A stretch of 64,000 bases of DNA, taken from NCBI RefSeq assembly GCF_033097365.1, contig NZ_AP028461.1, positions 6,696,001-6,760,000 on the forward strand, written 5' to 3'. Shown in pieces: positions 23,717 through 32,216 of this stretch. This DNA is from Actinoplanes sichuanensis (lineage in GTDB: Bacteria > Actinomycetota > Actinomycetes > Mycobacteriales > Micromonosporaceae). Positions within the stretch are counted from its first letter, which is position 1; each line of letters begins with the position of its first letter. The translations under genes and the position numbers were made by a program. The notes beneath the pieces are model-generated. The model did not search any database and was not told the origin of the DNA. It was given only the letters and a program-made list of their open reading frames with translations.

Positions 23717-23746
23717 CTGCGATACAGCGTTTCCAGTTTTCGCAGG
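23717..23746 (-). terminator. Possible terminator after the MmgE/PrpD gene
   Basis: CCTGCGA pairs with TCGCAGG across a 16-nt AT-richer loop, 8 nt after the stop of the leftward MmgE/PrpD gene, with CCAGCC/GGCTGG able to extend it in an alternative pairing. Modest support. Confidence 0.35.
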
Positions 23747-23754
23747 CTGGCGAG

Positions 23755-25131
23755 TCAGGCCTGAAACACCGCGGAAACCGGTCCACCCGACGCCAGCGCC
23801 CGGACCGCTGTGGACAGTGCCGCGACCGCATCGACGGGCATCGCACGACCGGCGTTGCCGGTGAACTTCCGGTCCACCTCGGCCGCGCTCAACGGATGGC
23901 CCGGACCGCCGCGCGAACTGTCCACCCGGTGCTCCAGCACCGCCCCCGACCTGGTCCGCACCCGTAACACCCCGGCGAACGCACGCGGGAACGCCGCGGT
24001 GGCCGCCGGGTCGGCGTACATCCGCACCTTCGCCGCCAGCTCCAGCCGACGTGGATCCAGCTCGGCGAAGTCGTCCAGGCCGACACCCAGCCCGCCGCCG
24101 CCGGTCAGGGCCACCGCGAGCGTGTACGGGCCGGAGAACTTCGCGTGGTAGCCGGTACGCGGCCGGGCCTTGTCGGCGGCCGGCTCGGCGATCGTCCGCA
24201 ACACCGGCTCGGCGACGCCGAGCTCGGCGCTCTCCACATCGTCCGGATCCAGACCGGCGGCGCGCAGGGCCAGGGCGCAGTCGATCCCGGCGTGGGTGAA
24301 ATGATTCGAGGGGTACGGCTTGAACACCGTCCGCAGCAACTCCCACCGCTCCCCCAGCCCGTCCGTGACGGCCTCCGGGGTGAACCGGCCGGTGTGCGCC
24401 GTGAAGAACCCGAAGCGGCCCTCCAGCACGGTCGGCGGCCCGGTCAGCCCCTCGGCCGCCAGGGTCGCCGCGACCACGCCGCCGTGTGCCGCCCAGCCGC
24501 AGTGGGCGCGTTTCACCGATCCGCCGGTCCGGTTCGCCTCCAGCACACCGGCGCCCATCGAGGCGGCGATCCCGATGGTGTCGGCGATCCGCTGGGCGTC
24601 CAGGTCGTACAGCCGGGCCACGGCCACCGCGGCGCCGATCGTGCCGCAGATCGAGGTGGCGTGCTGACCGCGTTCGAAGTACAGGTTCGCGCCGGTGTCC
24701 GGGTCGCAGCCGGCCATGCCGAGCCGGTTCGTCACCTCGATGCCGGCCGCGATCGCGGCGATCAGGTCACCCGGCGCGCCCGCCTCGGCCGCGGCCAGGG
24801 CGGCCGGCACCACCGACGCGCTCGGGTGCAGCACCGACGGCAGGTGCGTGTCGTCGTAGTCCAGCGAGTGCGCGAGCACCCCGTTCACGAACGCGGCGTT
24901 CGGCGCCGGCAACCGGTCCCGGTAGCCGAGCACGGTCGCCTCCGGCACGCCGGCCCAGCGTCTCATCGCGGCGAGTGCCGCGGGTGCGGCGTCGGCGTCC
25001 TTCTCGGCGTACGCCGCCAGGCTGTTCCCGAGCACGTCGAGGATCCGGGTCGGCACGTCCGCACGGACCTGCTCCGGAGGGTCGACCTTCGCCGCGAACC
25101 CGCCCAGGATCCGCGCGAGAGACTCAGTCAT
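23755..25131 (-). CDS. MmgE/PrpD-family protein
   Basis: 458 residues, the normal length of this family (2-methylcitrate dehydratase, cis-aconitate decarboxylase and relatives). Visible signatures: AAFVNGVLAHSLDYDDTH, SASVVPAALAAAE, GTIGAAVAVARLYDLD, RAHCGWAAHGGVVAATLAAEGLTGP split by one residue pattern, and FKPYPSNHFTH. Members catalyse dehydration or decarboxylation of tricarboxylates and related acids without iron-sulphur clusters. ATG at 25131 overlaps the cyclase gene by 8 nt. In this operon it probably acts on a branched di- or tricarboxylate, for instance hydration of a dialkylmaleate; the exact substrate is open. Confidence 0.8.
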   Translation of the reverse strand: MTESLARILGGFAAKVDPPEQVRADVPTRILDVLGNSLAAYAEKDADAAPAALAAMRRWAGVPEATVLGYRDRLPAPNAAFVNGVLAHSLDYDDTHLPSVLHPSASVVPAALAAAEAGAPGDLIAAIAAGIEVTNRLGMAGCDPDTGANLYFERGQHATSICGTIGAAVAVARLYDLDAQRIADTIGIAASMGAGVLEANRTGGSVKRAHCGWAAHGGVVAATLAAEGLTGPPTVLEGRFGFFTAHTGRFTPEAVTDGLGERWELLRTVFKPYPSNHFTHAGIDCALALRAAGLDPDDVESAELGVAEPVLRTIAEPAADKARPRTGYHAKFSGPYTLAVALTGGGGLGVGLDDFAELDPRRLELAAKVRMYADPAATAAFPRAFAGVLRVRTRSGAVLEHRVDSSRGGPGHPLSAAEVDRKFTGNAGRAMPVDAVAALSTAVRALASGGPVSAVFQA

Positions 25132-25975
25132 CGGGCATGCCCTCCCGACCCTCGCCCGCGACGCGGCGGTCCGGCGTGGCCGATTGCCGCTCGGTGCAGT
25201 CGGTCACGCCGTGGACCACCGCCAGCGGGCGCACCGGTGAACCGGTCGCGCCGACCAGCCTCAGCGGCGCGAGGATGAACTGGAACTCGGTCACACCCGC
25301 GTCGGCCAGGCCGGACAGCAGCATCGTCTCGACGATGTTGACACCCGCCTCGACCAGCAGGATCCGGTGCACCGGCAGACTCGCGTGCCCGGCTCCCGGG
25401 GCGATCCGCTCATACGCGATCGTCTCCGCCCCGGTCACCGCGACCCCGCGCTTCACCAGCCAGCGCGCCGCCGCCTCACCGGGACCGGGGACCCCGTCGA
25501 CCGTACCGAGAAAGGAATCTCCGTCGCCGAACCGCCGTGACCAGCCGGTCCCGATGAGCACCGCATCGCCGTGGTTGATCTCGAGGTCGCCCGCGGCGGC
25601 CGTGAGATCGTCCGGCGTCACCTCGTAGCCGGGCGGCAGCACCTCGACACCGTGGACCTTCGCCACGTCGAGGAAGACGCCGCGGCCGACGAACGGCGCG
25701 AACTCGTCGATGCCGAGCCGGGCGAAGCCGGCGTCCGACTGCACGTCGGCGGCGACCACCCCGCCGTGCAGCAGGCCGTCCTGCGAGACGTGCGCCAGCG
25801 CGTCGACGTGCGTGCCGACGTGCGTGCCCATCACCAGGATGTCGTTCGCGGCCGACCCGCCGCCCGCCCGCACCATGTCACCGTGCCGCCGGACCAGCGA
25901 GTGTGTGTACGCCGGATGGTTCGGCGACTGTGGCATACCCCGGCGCATCGGTTGCGCCAGATCGAATACCTTCAT
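25124..25975 (-). CDS. Cyclase-family metal hydrolase (kynurenine formamidase/isatin hydrolase type)
   Basis: 283 residues with the metal motif HxGTHxDxxxH visible as His52, His56, Asp58 and His62 (THVGTHVDALAH). Family members are Mn/Zn amidohydrolases that open cyclic or formyl amides: kynurenine formamidase, isatin hydrolase, and relatives. Soluble, no signal peptide. ATG at 25975 lies 3 nt after the CoA-transferase stop; the tail (RRVAGEGREGMPDD) is non-conserved. The family's taste for lactam/imide rings fits the idea that the regulon handles cyclic amides. Confidence 0.85.
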   Translation of the reverse strand: MKVFDLAQPMRRGMPQSPNHPAYTHSLVRRHGDMVRAGGGSAANDILVMGTHVGTHVDALAHVSQDGLLHGGVVAADVQSDAGFARLGIDEFAPFVGRGVFLDVAKVHGVEVLPPGYEVTPDDLTAAAGDLEINHGDAVLIGTGWSRRFGDGDSFLGTVDGVPGPGEAAARWLVKRGVAVTGAETIAYERIAPGAGHASLPVHRILLVEAGVNIVETMLLSGLADAGVTEFQFILAPLRLVGATGSPVRPLAVVHGVTDCTERQSATPDRRVAGEGREGMPDD

Positions 25976-25978
25976 GGT

Positions 25979-27169
25979 TCAGATGACTCCTTCGGCCCTC
26001 AGTGCCGCCCGCTGGAGTTCGTCGTAACCGAGGCCGGCGAGCACATCGTCGGTGTCCGCCCCGCGCGGCCGGCCGGTCCAGCGGATCGAGCCGGGCGTCT
26101 GCGACAGGCGGTACAGCGGGCCGGGCATGCGCACCGGCCCGAGTGTCGGATCGTGCGCGGTCGTCACCGAGTCGCGCGCGATGAACTGCGGGTCGGTGAA
26201 GACGTCCGCGATGTCGTAGACCGGGCCGATCGCGGCCTGCGCCTTCTCGAACTCGTCGGTCACCGTCTTCGCGTCCCGGGCGGCGATCCAGCCGCCGACC
26301 GCCTCATCCAGGACGTCGGCGTGCTCGGCCCGGCCCACCCCGGTGGCGAACCACGGCTCGTCGATCAGCTCCGGACGGCCGACCAGATGCATCACGCGTT
26401 CGGCGATGGCCTGGGCGCTCGTCGAGATGGCCAGCCAGCGGCCGTCCGCGGTCCGGTAGGTGTTGCGCGGGGCGTTGTTGACGGAACGGTTACCGGTCCG
26501 GCGTTGCACCCGGCCCAGCTGGTCGTAGACCATCGCCTGCATGCCGAGGACGGTGAGCATCGGCTCGACGATGGCGAGGTCGATGACCTGGCCCGGCTGG
26601 TCGTGGACGTCCCGGTCGTACAGCGCCGTCATGATCGCCTGGGCGGTGGTGATCGCGGCGATGCCGTCGGCCAGACCGAACGGGGGCAGGGTCGGCGGGC
26701 CGTCCGGCTCGCCGGTGATGGCGGCGAAGCCGCTCATCGCCTCGGCGAGGGTGCCGAAGCCGGGCCGGTTCTTATACGGCCCGAATTGTCCGTACGTGGT
26801 GACGCGGGCGATGATCAGCTTGGGGTTGATCCGGTGGAGCTCGTCCGGCGCCAGACCCCAGCGCTCCAGGGTGCCGGGGCGGAAGTTCTCGATCAGCACA
26901 TCCGCCCGATTCAGCGCTTTTTTCAGGACTTCTGCGCCTTTTTCGTGGCCTAGATTGAGATTCACTGTGCGCTTGTTGCGGCCCAGCATCGTCCACCAAA
27001 GCGGGACCCCGTCCTTCGACGGCCCGTGGCCGCGCGCCGGGTCGCCCTTGCCGGGGTGCTCGATCTTGGTCACGTCGGCCCCGTAGTCGCCGAGGATCGT
27101 CGCGGCCAGGGGTCCGGCGAACAGGGTCGACGCGTCGATGACACGTACTCCCTCAAGGGGGCTGCGCAT
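25979..27169 (-). CDS. CaiB/BaiF-family (class III) CoA transferase, copy 1
   Basis: 396 residues. Start LEGVRVIDASTLFAGPLAA, then YGADVTKIEHPGKGDPAR, LIENFRPGTLERWG, and the catalytic Asp168 in GLADGI, all as in class III CoA transferases, which move CoA between a thioester donor and a free acid through an aspartyl-CoA intermediate. ATG at 27169 follows AGGGTG; a longer frame to 27445 runs into the divergent gene. First gene of a three-gene leftward operon (CoA transferase, cyclase-type hydrolase, MmgE/PrpD) headed by regulon operator 3. Confidence 0.9.
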   Translation of the reverse strand: MRSPLEGVRVIDASTLFAGPLAATILGDYGADVTKIEHPGKGDPARGHGPSKDGVPLWWTMLGRNKRTVNLNLGHEKGAEVLKKALNRADVLIENFRPGTLERWGLAPDELHRINPKLIIARVTTYGQFGPYKNRPGFGTLAEAMSGFAAITGEPDGPPTLPPFGLADGIAAITTAQAIMTALYDRDVHDQPGQVIDLAIVEPMLTVLGMQAMVYDQLGRVQRRTGNRSVNNAPRNTYRTADGRWLAISTSAQAIAERVMHLVGRPELIDEPWFATGVGRAEHADVLDEAVGGWIAARDAKTVTDEFEKAQAAIGPVYDIADVFTDPQFIARDSVTTAHDPTLGPVRMPGPLYRLSQTPGSIRWTGRPRGADTDDVLAGLGYDELQRAALRAEGVI

Positions 27170-27200
27170 GCCACACCCTAACCGCTCTGTTCCATTAAGG

Positions 27201-27213
27201 GAAACCTCGTTAC
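27201..27213. promoter_or_regulatory. Regulon operator 3 (GAAACCTCGTTAC, degenerate)
   Basis: With its flank TGTTCCATTAAGG it matches 21 of 26 positions of the box at 39757-39782. It lies between the divergent CoA transferase (31 nt away) and the cyclic amidohydrolase (37 nt away). A lone GAAACAGTT half-site follows at 27221. Confidence 0.5.
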
Positions 27214-27250
27214 TGTGTGCGAAACAGTTGGTGCGCACGGAGGTCGCCTG

Positions 27251-28684
27251 ATGAGCCGTTACGATCTGCTGGTACGCGGAGGCACCCTGGTCGTGCCCTA
27301 CCTGGGAACGATCCGGGCCGACCTGGCCACCAAGGACGGCAAGGTCGCCGCGATCGCCCTGTCTCTCGACGAATCCGACGCCGCGCAGGTCGTCGACGCC
27401 ACCGGCAAGCTGGTCTTCCCCGGCGCCGTCGATGCCCACTTCCACCTGGGCATCTACCGCCCGCTGGCGGTCGACGCGGCCGAGGAGACCCGGTCGTCAC
27501 TGGTCGGCGGCGCGACCACGGTGCTGTCCTACTTCCGGACCGGGCAGCACTACCTGAACAAGACCGGTGCGTACGCCGACATCTTCCCCGAGGTCCTCGA
27601 CTCGGTCGCGGGGCACGCGTGGACCGACTACGGCTTCCACCTGGCGCCGATGGACACCGCCCAGGTCGGTGAGGTGTCATCGCTGGTCGAGCAGAGCGGC
27701 GTCAGCAGCTTCAAGTACTACATGTTCTACAAGGGCTTCAACCTCTCGGCGAACTCCCGGGACGCGAAGGCCTTCACCATGAGCGACGAGTACGACCTGG
27801 GCCACCTCTACCAACTGATGGAGGCGGTCGCCGCCGCCAACGGCTCCGCCGACCGCCGCGTCTCCCTGTCGCTGCACTGCGAGCAGGCCGAACTGATGCG
27901 CCTGTTCATCGACCGGGTCCGGAAGAACGGCGACCCGCAGACCCTGAAGGCGTACTCCGACGCCCGCCCGCCGCTGACCGAACGTGTCGCCATCGGCGAG
28001 GCCACCACCCTGGCCCGGGCCACCGACTGCGCCATCAACCTGCTGCACCTGTCATCCGGCGAGGCCCTGGCCGCCGCGCGCGAGGCCCGGGCCGCGATGC
28101 CCGAGGTCGACATGCGCTTCGAGGTGACCCTGCACCACCTGTGCCTGACCCACGACGAACTGGACGCGCAGGGCGGCCTCGGCGGCAAGGTGAACCCGCC
28201 GATCCGCACCCAGGCCGACACCGAGGCCCTGTGGGCGGGCGTCGTCGACGGCACGGTCGGCTGGGTCGCCTCCGACCACGCGTGCTGCCTGGAGGAGGAG
28301 AAGGGCGACGAACTGTGGCCGGCCCTCCCCGGTTTCGGCGGCACCGCCCTCCTCTACCCGATCCTGATCAGCGAGGGCATGCACAAGCGGGGCCTCTCCC
28401 CGGCCCGCGTCGCCGAACTGGTGTCGGCGAACCCGGCCCGCGCCTACGGCCTGGACGGCCGCAAGGGCAACCTGCTGGTCGGCTACGACGCCGACCTGAC
28501 CATCATCGACCCCGACCTGGAGCAGGAGGTGACCACCGACCTGCTGCTGTCCGGCCAGGACCATTGCCCCTTCGAGGGCCGAAAGGTACGCGGCTGGCCG
28601 GTCGCCACCATCCTGCGGGGCCACCTGGCCTACCAGAACGGCCAGGTCCTGGGCACCCCGCAGGGCACCTTCATCGCCCGCTGA
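27251..28684 (+). CDS. Dihydropyrimidinase/hydantoinase-type cyclic amidohydrolase
   Basis: 477 residues with the amidohydrolase metal site: HxH in DAHFHLG, the Lys for carbamylation in SSFKYYMFYK, His in LSLHCEQ and in LLHLSSGEAL, and Asp in ASDHACC. The length and order are those of D-hydantoinases, dihydropyrimidinases, allantoinases and cyclic imidases, which open a ring C-N bond with two zinc ions. ATG at 27251 is preceded by GGAGG at 7 nt. Divergent from the CoA-transferase operon with a shared operator, and closed by a strong hairpin. A cyclic imide such as an alkylmaleimide is my preferred substrate; a hydantoin or pyrimidine is possible. Confidence 0.85.
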   Translation: MSRYDLLVRGGTLVVPYLGTIRADLATKDGKVAAIALSLDESDAAQVVDATGKLVFPGAVDAHFHLGIYRPLAVDAAEETRSSLVGGATTVLSYFRTGQHYLNKTGAYADIFPEVLDSVAGHAWTDYGFHLAPMDTAQVGEVSSLVEQSGVSSFKYYMFYKGFNLSANSRDAKAFTMSDEYDLGHLYQLMEAVAAANGSADRRVSLSLHCEQAELMRLFIDRVRKNGDPQTLKAYSDARPPLTERVAIGEATTLARATDCAINLLHLSSGEALAAAREARAAMPEVDMRFEVTLHHLCLTHDELDAQGGLGGKVNPPIRTQADTEALWAGVVDGTVGWVASDHACCLEEEKGDELWPALPGFGGTALLYPILISEGMHKRGLSPARVAELVSANPARAYGLDGRKGNLLVGYDADLTIIDPDLEQEVTTDLLLSGQDHCPFEGRKVRGWPVATILRGHLAYQNGQVLGTPQGTFIAR

Positions 28685-28694
28685 CGCCCGGGGC
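28657..28694. repeat. Direct repeat, left copy (3' end of amidohydrolase gene)
   Basis: About 37 bp covering the last codons (PQGTFIAR-stop) of the amidohydrolase gene. A copy with about 90 percent identity lies at 30777-30813, also encoding PQGTLIGR-stop, and a convergent minus-strand gene ends GVSGR at both places. Confidence 0.6.
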
Positions 28695-29924
28695 CTGCAC
28701 CCCGCCCACCTCATCGGGCGGGGTGCAGTCCTCCGATGATCTGCGCCCGGGTCGCGGTGGTGATGGTCGGCGCCGCGGCACCACGGCCACGGCCGCCACG
28801 GCGAGGACGAGCACGCCGGCCCCCGGTAGCCACGGCCGGAAAGGGTCCCGCTCCGGCGCCGCGGGTGGGACCGGCTGCGATGCGTCCACCAGGTAGACCC
28901 GGCTGCCGACCATGTCGATCAGATAGACCCTGCTGCCCGCGGCGGCTCCGGATGCCAGGTCGAGCGGGCCGGCATCAAGGCTCACCGTTCCGAGATCGGC
29001 CACGGTGCGGACCGTTCCATCCGTACGCAGCCCACGTATCGCGTGCCGCGCCTCATCCACCACGTGAACATCGGCCGCCTGGACCGCCACCGAACGCACG
29101 TTACCCAGAGCGTCGTCCGGCGGCACCGGGGCAGAGCCGTCGCCGGCGGTCCACCGACCGGGATTCGGTTCGAGAATCGGGGACGACACCTCGCCGCGCA
29201 TCCGGTAGAGATCCTGCGCGGCGATCCAGAGATCACCCTGACCATCGACGGCAAGACCGTTCGGGGCGACGACCTCGGCGACCACGCGGACCGAACCATC
29301 CGAGGTGATCGCGACGACCCGGTTGTTCTCCCGGTCGGACACATAGACAGTGCCGCTCTCGGTCACGGCCAGCCCGCGCGGGAATCGCATCGGACGGTCG
29401 AGCACATCCCGCCCGGTGGCGGAGTCCAGGCTCAGCGAGATCGTTCCGTCCGTCGCCAGCGCGTAGACCCGGAACGCGGGTCCATCCGCGATGAACAGCG
29501 TTCCGTCGCTGCCGATGGCGAGTTCACCGGGGAGCGCCAGCGAGATGGCAGTGCCCCTGGCCCCTGCCGGGATCGGGCCTTCCGTCCCGGTCGGCGACCC
29601 GTCCCCCGCGACGGTGCGAATCACCCCATCCGGTGTGACCGCCCGGACTCGATGGTTGGCGGTGTCCGCGATGTAGAGGGTGCCGTCCGGAGCGACGGCC
29701 CCTCCGTAAGGTCTGTTGAGCCGTGCGGCCTTCGCCGGTCCACCATCGCCGGAGAAGCCCGGGGTACCGTCACCCACCGCGAGCAGCAACGCTCCGATAT
29801 CCGGCCTCGCAGCCACCGGCACCGAAACCAGCAGAATCGCCAGCACCGCTGGAACAGCCACGGCAAGGCGTCTCGCTGTCACGACTCTTGTGTACCGCAC
29901 ACGACCGCATACGTCGTTCTTCAT
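28671..29924 (-). CDS. NHL-repeat beta-propeller protein, membrane anchored
   Basis: About 417 residues: N-terminal signal/anchor (VAVPAVLAILLVSVPVAA), then propeller blades marked by repeated phrases such as PYGGAVAPDGTLYIADTANHRVRAV, GLAVTESGTVYVSDRENNRVVAI split over blades and NGLAVDGQGDLWIAA, a second membrane helix (LPGAGVLVLAVAAVAVV) and a basic tail. NHL propellers serve as extracellular binding or scaffold domains; nothing points to an enzyme. The start is uncertain (ATG 29924, GTG 29882 or upstream), since none has a good ribosome site. Its 3' end overlaps the convergent amidohydrolase gene by 14 nt. Confidence 0.7.
   Translation of the reverse strand: MKNDVCGRVRYTRVVTARRLAVAVPAVLAILLVSVPVAARPDIGALLLAVGDGTPGFSGDGGPAKAARLNRPYGGAVAPDGTLYIADTANHRVRAVTPDGVIRTVAGDGSPTGTEGPIPAGARGTAISLALPGELAIGSDGTLFIADGPAFRVYALATDGTISLSLDSATGRDVLDRPMRFPRGLAVTESGTVYVSDRENNRVVAITSDGSVRVVAEVVAPNGLAVDGQGDLWIAAQDLYRMRGEVSSPILEPNPGRWTAGDGSAPVPPDDALGNVRSVAVQAADVHVVDEARHAIRGLRTDGTVRTVADLGTVSLDAGPLDLASGAAAGSRVYLIDMVGSRVYLVDASQPVPPAAPERDPFRPWLPGAGVLVLAVAAVAVVPRRRPSPPRPGRRSSEDCTPPDEVGGVQAPGVSGR
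28695..28728. terminator. Strong hairpin terminator
   Basis: Perfect 13-bp stem (CTGCACCCCGCCC/GGGCGGGGTGCAG) with an 8-nt loop, 10 nt after the amidohydrolase stop. It lies inside the last codons of the convergent NHL-protein gene. Confidence 0.8.
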
Positions 29925-30235
29925 CAATCGGTTCGGTGATTGTCCTCTCCCGGCGAGGGCTGACACATGCATCCCGGCAACACCGATCCAGGTGATCTTC
30001 TACGCGGCATGATCGCGAACCGGCGATCATCCGATGATCAGATTCGGGCAACCGGCAACGGCGATTGCGGCATTCGCGATTCTGCACATCCGGACGACCG
30101 GATCGACCGACTGGCACGTCACCATCGAGCCGGGCGCGATCCGGCGGTTTCGTGAGCACTACGACGTCGGCATCCTCCGCGTCTCGCCGGCACGCCATCG
30201 ATAGCGTGCCGCATGGAGGAAACGGAGGCTTGGAC
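29925..30235. other. Gene-poor gap with a possible 56-codon ORF
   Basis: 311-bp region between the divergent NHL-protein and CxxC-membrane-protein genes. It contains scattered short inverted repeats (GATCATCCGATGATC near 30025) and one small open frame, but no promoter that I can define and no recognisable RNA gene. Confidence 0.4.
30034..30204 (+). CDS. Small hypothetical ORF (56 codons)
   Basis: Starts ATG at 30034 and ends TAG at 30202. The product begins MIRFGQPATAIAAFAILHIR and continues DWHVTIEPGAIRRFREHYD; its second half has the G/C-rich third positions of real genes here. There is no clear ribosome site. It could be a small membrane-associated protein or the remnant of a larger gene. 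Confidence 0.25.
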   Translation: MIRFGQPATAIAAFAILHIRTTGSTDWHVTIEPGAIRRFREHYDVGILRVSPARHR

Positions 30236-30715
30236 GTGGTCGAGATTCCGGTGGAGGTTCTCGAGGGTGGCGGGCCGGTGGCCGGTGTCTGTGTGCTGCA
30301 TGGGCTGCCCGCGGTGGAGGGCATGGACTTCGTGATCAAGTTTCGGCCGGACACGGATGCGCCCGGGAATCAGCCGGATCCGCGGACCGTGCGGGTCCGG
30401 GAATGGCCGCTCTGCGCCGCCTGTGCGCGGCGGCGGGTCACCGGGCGGGCGGCCGCCGCCGCGCTGCTGTTCGGTGGGCTCGCGACCATCGTGGTCGCCG
30501 CGGTCGTGGTGCGGAGCACCGAGACCGGCAGTCCGCTCGCCGTTCTTCCGTTCCTGGTCGGCTTCGGGGCGGCGACCGTGCTGTGGCCGTGGCCGTACCA
30601 CTACGGCAGTTGGGAACGGCTCGCCCGGATGCGGATGGGCCCGGACGGCACCACGGTCCACATCGACTCGCCGAACGAGGAATTCCATCGGCAGCTCACC
30701 CACCGACTCGGGTGA
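30236..30715 (+). CDS. CxxC-containing membrane protein, paralogue A
   Basis: 159 residues, no known family. EIPVEVLEGG and VCVLHG open the protein, WPLCAACARRR gives a CxxC, then two transmembrane segments (AAAALLFGGLATIVVAAVVV and AVLPFLVGFGAATVLWPW) and a soluble tail ending NEEFHRQLTHRLG. The full-length relative at 32217-32756 shares this order. GTG at 30236 follows GGAGG at 7 nt. The Cys pairs (VCxxHG and CxxC) could form a zinc ribbon. The two paralogues flank the small WXG operon, so they may belong to it. Confidence 0.7.
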   Translation: MVEIPVEVLEGGGPVAGVCVLHGLPAVEGMDFVIKFRPDTDAPGNQPDPRTVRVREWPLCAACARRRVTGRAAAAALLFGGLATIVVAAVVVRSTETGSPLAVLPFLVGFGAATVLWPWPYHYGSWERLARMRMGPDGTTVHIDSPNEEFHRQLTHRLG

Positions 30716-30776
30716 GGTCGACGGATCGTCAACCGGATCTGAAGTCCAGCCAGAGCCGCGCGAACCGCGTCGTCAT

Positions 30777-30813
30777 CCCGCAAGGCACCCTCATCGGCCG
30801 CTGACCCCGGGGC
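30777..30813. repeat. Direct repeat, right copy (amidohydrolase 3'-end remnant)
   Basis: Imperfect copy of 28657-28694, with three mismatches and a one-base gap. It still encodes IPQGTLIGR and a stop on the plus strand although no amidohydrolase gene precedes it. It abuts the 3' end of the WXG operon. Confidence 0.6.
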
Positions 30814-31093
30814 GTGGGCACGGCTCTGCCAGTTCTTCCCGTTCCGCGTCGCTCAGACGCTCCCAGCGCCGCGCGAACTCGCGTACGCCGGCACCGACAC
30901 CGGCCGCGAATGCATCGGTGTGGCAGACCTCTCGAAGGCCGACCTGCCCGCTCAGCACATCGTCGACCAGCCGGTGAAACTGCTCGTTGTCGCTACGGTC
31001 CCGCAGAATTCGCAGGGACCGGCGAAGGTGTCGGGAAAGTGCAACGTCGCCATGGGTGACGTCCAGCGCCGGTTCGTCATCGGGGTGGGACAT
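30791..31093 (-). CDS. Small hypothetical protein of the WXG operon
   Basis: 100 residues, rich in charged residues and predicted mostly helical (DVALSRHLRRSLRILRDRSDNEQFHRLVDDVLSGQ...GVREFARRWERLSDAEREELA). No signal peptide or membrane segment, and no family recognised. ATG at 31093 lies just after the stop of the WXG-domain protein behind GGGAG. Its acidic helical look would suit a chaperone or immunity-type partner of the two upstream secreted-type proteins; that is inference. Confidence 0.6.
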   Translation of the reverse strand: MSHPDDEPALDVTHGDVALSRHLRRSLRILRDRSDNEQFHRLVDDVLSGQVGLREVCHTDAFAAGVGAGVREFARRWERLSDAEREELAEPCPRPGVSGR

Positions 31094-31094
31094 G

Positions 31095-31814
31095 TCAAAC
31101 TCCCGGGTGGTCGTAACTTCGGCCCGGCAATGGTTGCAGTTCCATTCCTTGAAGCGCGCCCAGATAGCCGGCGGATATCCCGGTGAACGCCTGAACCGCG
31201 GCCCATGCGGCATCGTGGGCGTCCAGAACCAGGTACCAGAGACGAACGATGTTGGCGATCTGCGACGCGGTGGCTGATCCTCCGACGACGGCGCCGACCC
31301 CGGTCCACGACGTCCCCATGGTCGCTGCGGCGGTGACACCGAGGATGATGAGCGCATCCGCGATGTCCTGGCAGAGGCTCTGAACCGCCTGAGCCAGCTC
31401 TTCCATGCCCGCCGCGAGAGTCCGGAACTGGCCGGCCGCGCCCTGGATCGAGTCGATCTGCGTGGTGAGCGCGTGGGCGACCTCCGTGAAGTACCTTTCC
31501 GCCCGGACCGCAGCGTTGCCGTCCCAGTCGGCAGGTATCAGAGCCGCCGTCCCGTCACCGACGATCTGCGCGAACGATTCGTTGAATTCGGCTAGATTAC
31601 TGAGCGCATCACCGGCTTTGGCGACCGCTTCCCAGTCGCCAGCGAATTGCTCGGCCACCCAGTCCCACGGGTTGAATCCCCAAATCAGATCCATCAGCTC
31701 GCCGGCCCAGTAGGACATGCTGATGTACTGCTTCATTCCGAGAATGTTGTTCACCAGATCGGGAACCGGCGGATCCGCGACCGGTGGAGCAAGGGAATCG
31801 ACCGGCGCCGTCAC
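31095..31814 (-). CDS. WXG/ESX-type helical protein
   Basis: 239 residues, largely alpha-helical. The N-terminal part contains FNPWDWVAEQFAGDWEAVAKAGDALSNL split by helices, PADWDGNAAVRAERYF with the WxG turn (Trp-Asp-Gly), and a long helix to about 135, followed by a Gly/Ala-rich hydrophobic stretch (ALIILGVTAAATMG) and a further helix. This is the layout of ESX/type VII-associated WXG proteins that pair with a small WXG100 partner. GTG at 31814 overlaps the upstream small gene by 4 nt. No ESX secretion ATPase is in the window and no C-terminal toxin domain is recognisable. Confidence 0.65.
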   Translation of the reverse strand: MTAPVDSLAPPVADPPVPDLVNNILGMKQYISMSYWAGELMDLIWGFNPWDWVAEQFAGDWEAVAKAGDALSNLAEFNESFAQIVGDGTAALIPADWDGNAAVRAERYFTEVAHALTTQIDSIQGAAGQFRTLAAGMEELAQAVQSLCQDIADALIILGVTAAATMGTSWTGVGAVVGGSATASQIANIVRLWYLVLDAHDAAWAAVQAFTGISAGYLGALQGMELQPLPGRSYDHPGV

Positions 31815-32137
31815 AGCGGGCCTCTTCTCGCCGACGGCTGGTATGCCGAATCGATCTCGCCGGCCCCCGCCCCGTCGGTGTCCCGATAGAGGTTCGCGGC
31901 CGCCGCCAATTCGCTCGCTGAGAGATCAACGATCATTGCCAGGTGACTGTGGTTGGCCGTCAGCGCCTGCCGGACAGCCTCGGCCGTGCCGGCGACGTGG
32001 ACGAAGATACCGGTAGATCCACTGTTGACGGTCAGGGCGTCGTTGACGTAGCCAACAGCCCGCTCGGCATCGTTGATCAATTCCTCGAAACGACGACCGA
32101 ACGTCCGGATTGCCACGTCATCCGCTTTGAAGACCAT
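31811..32137 (-). CDS. Small WXG100-like protein
   Basis: 108 residues, the size and helical pattern of WXG100/EsxA-type proteins (FGRRFEELINDAERAVGYVNDAL, then a turn GSTGIFVHVAG, then AEAVRQALTANHSHLAMIVDLSASELAAAANLYRD). The Trp-x-Gly of the turn is not present, so it is a divergent member. ATG at 32137 has an excellent ribosome site (GGAGGTGAT). First gene of a three-gene leftward operon with the larger WXG protein. Likely exported by a type VII machine encoded elsewhere. Confidence 0.65.
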   Translation of the reverse strand: MVFKADDVAIRTFGRRFEELINDAERAVGYVNDALTVNSGSTGIFVHVAGTAEAVRQALTANHSHLAMIVDLSASELAAAANLYRDTDGAGAGEIDSAYQPSARRGPL

Positions 32138-32216
32138 GCTTTCATCACCTCCAATGACTGGATACGCTGGCCACCCGATTCCGGTTCGACAGAGCGTGAG
32201 TGCGGAGGAGGCCTGG

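Noticed and set aside
27221..27229. GAAACAGTT as a second regulon operator
   Set aside because: Only one half-site is present and the partner arm is missing, so it is mentioned only as an auxiliary half-site.
30791..32137. Complete type VII secretion locus
   Set aside because: Only WXG-like substrates are present; no EccC-type ATPase, EccB, EccD or mycosin gene occurs in the window.
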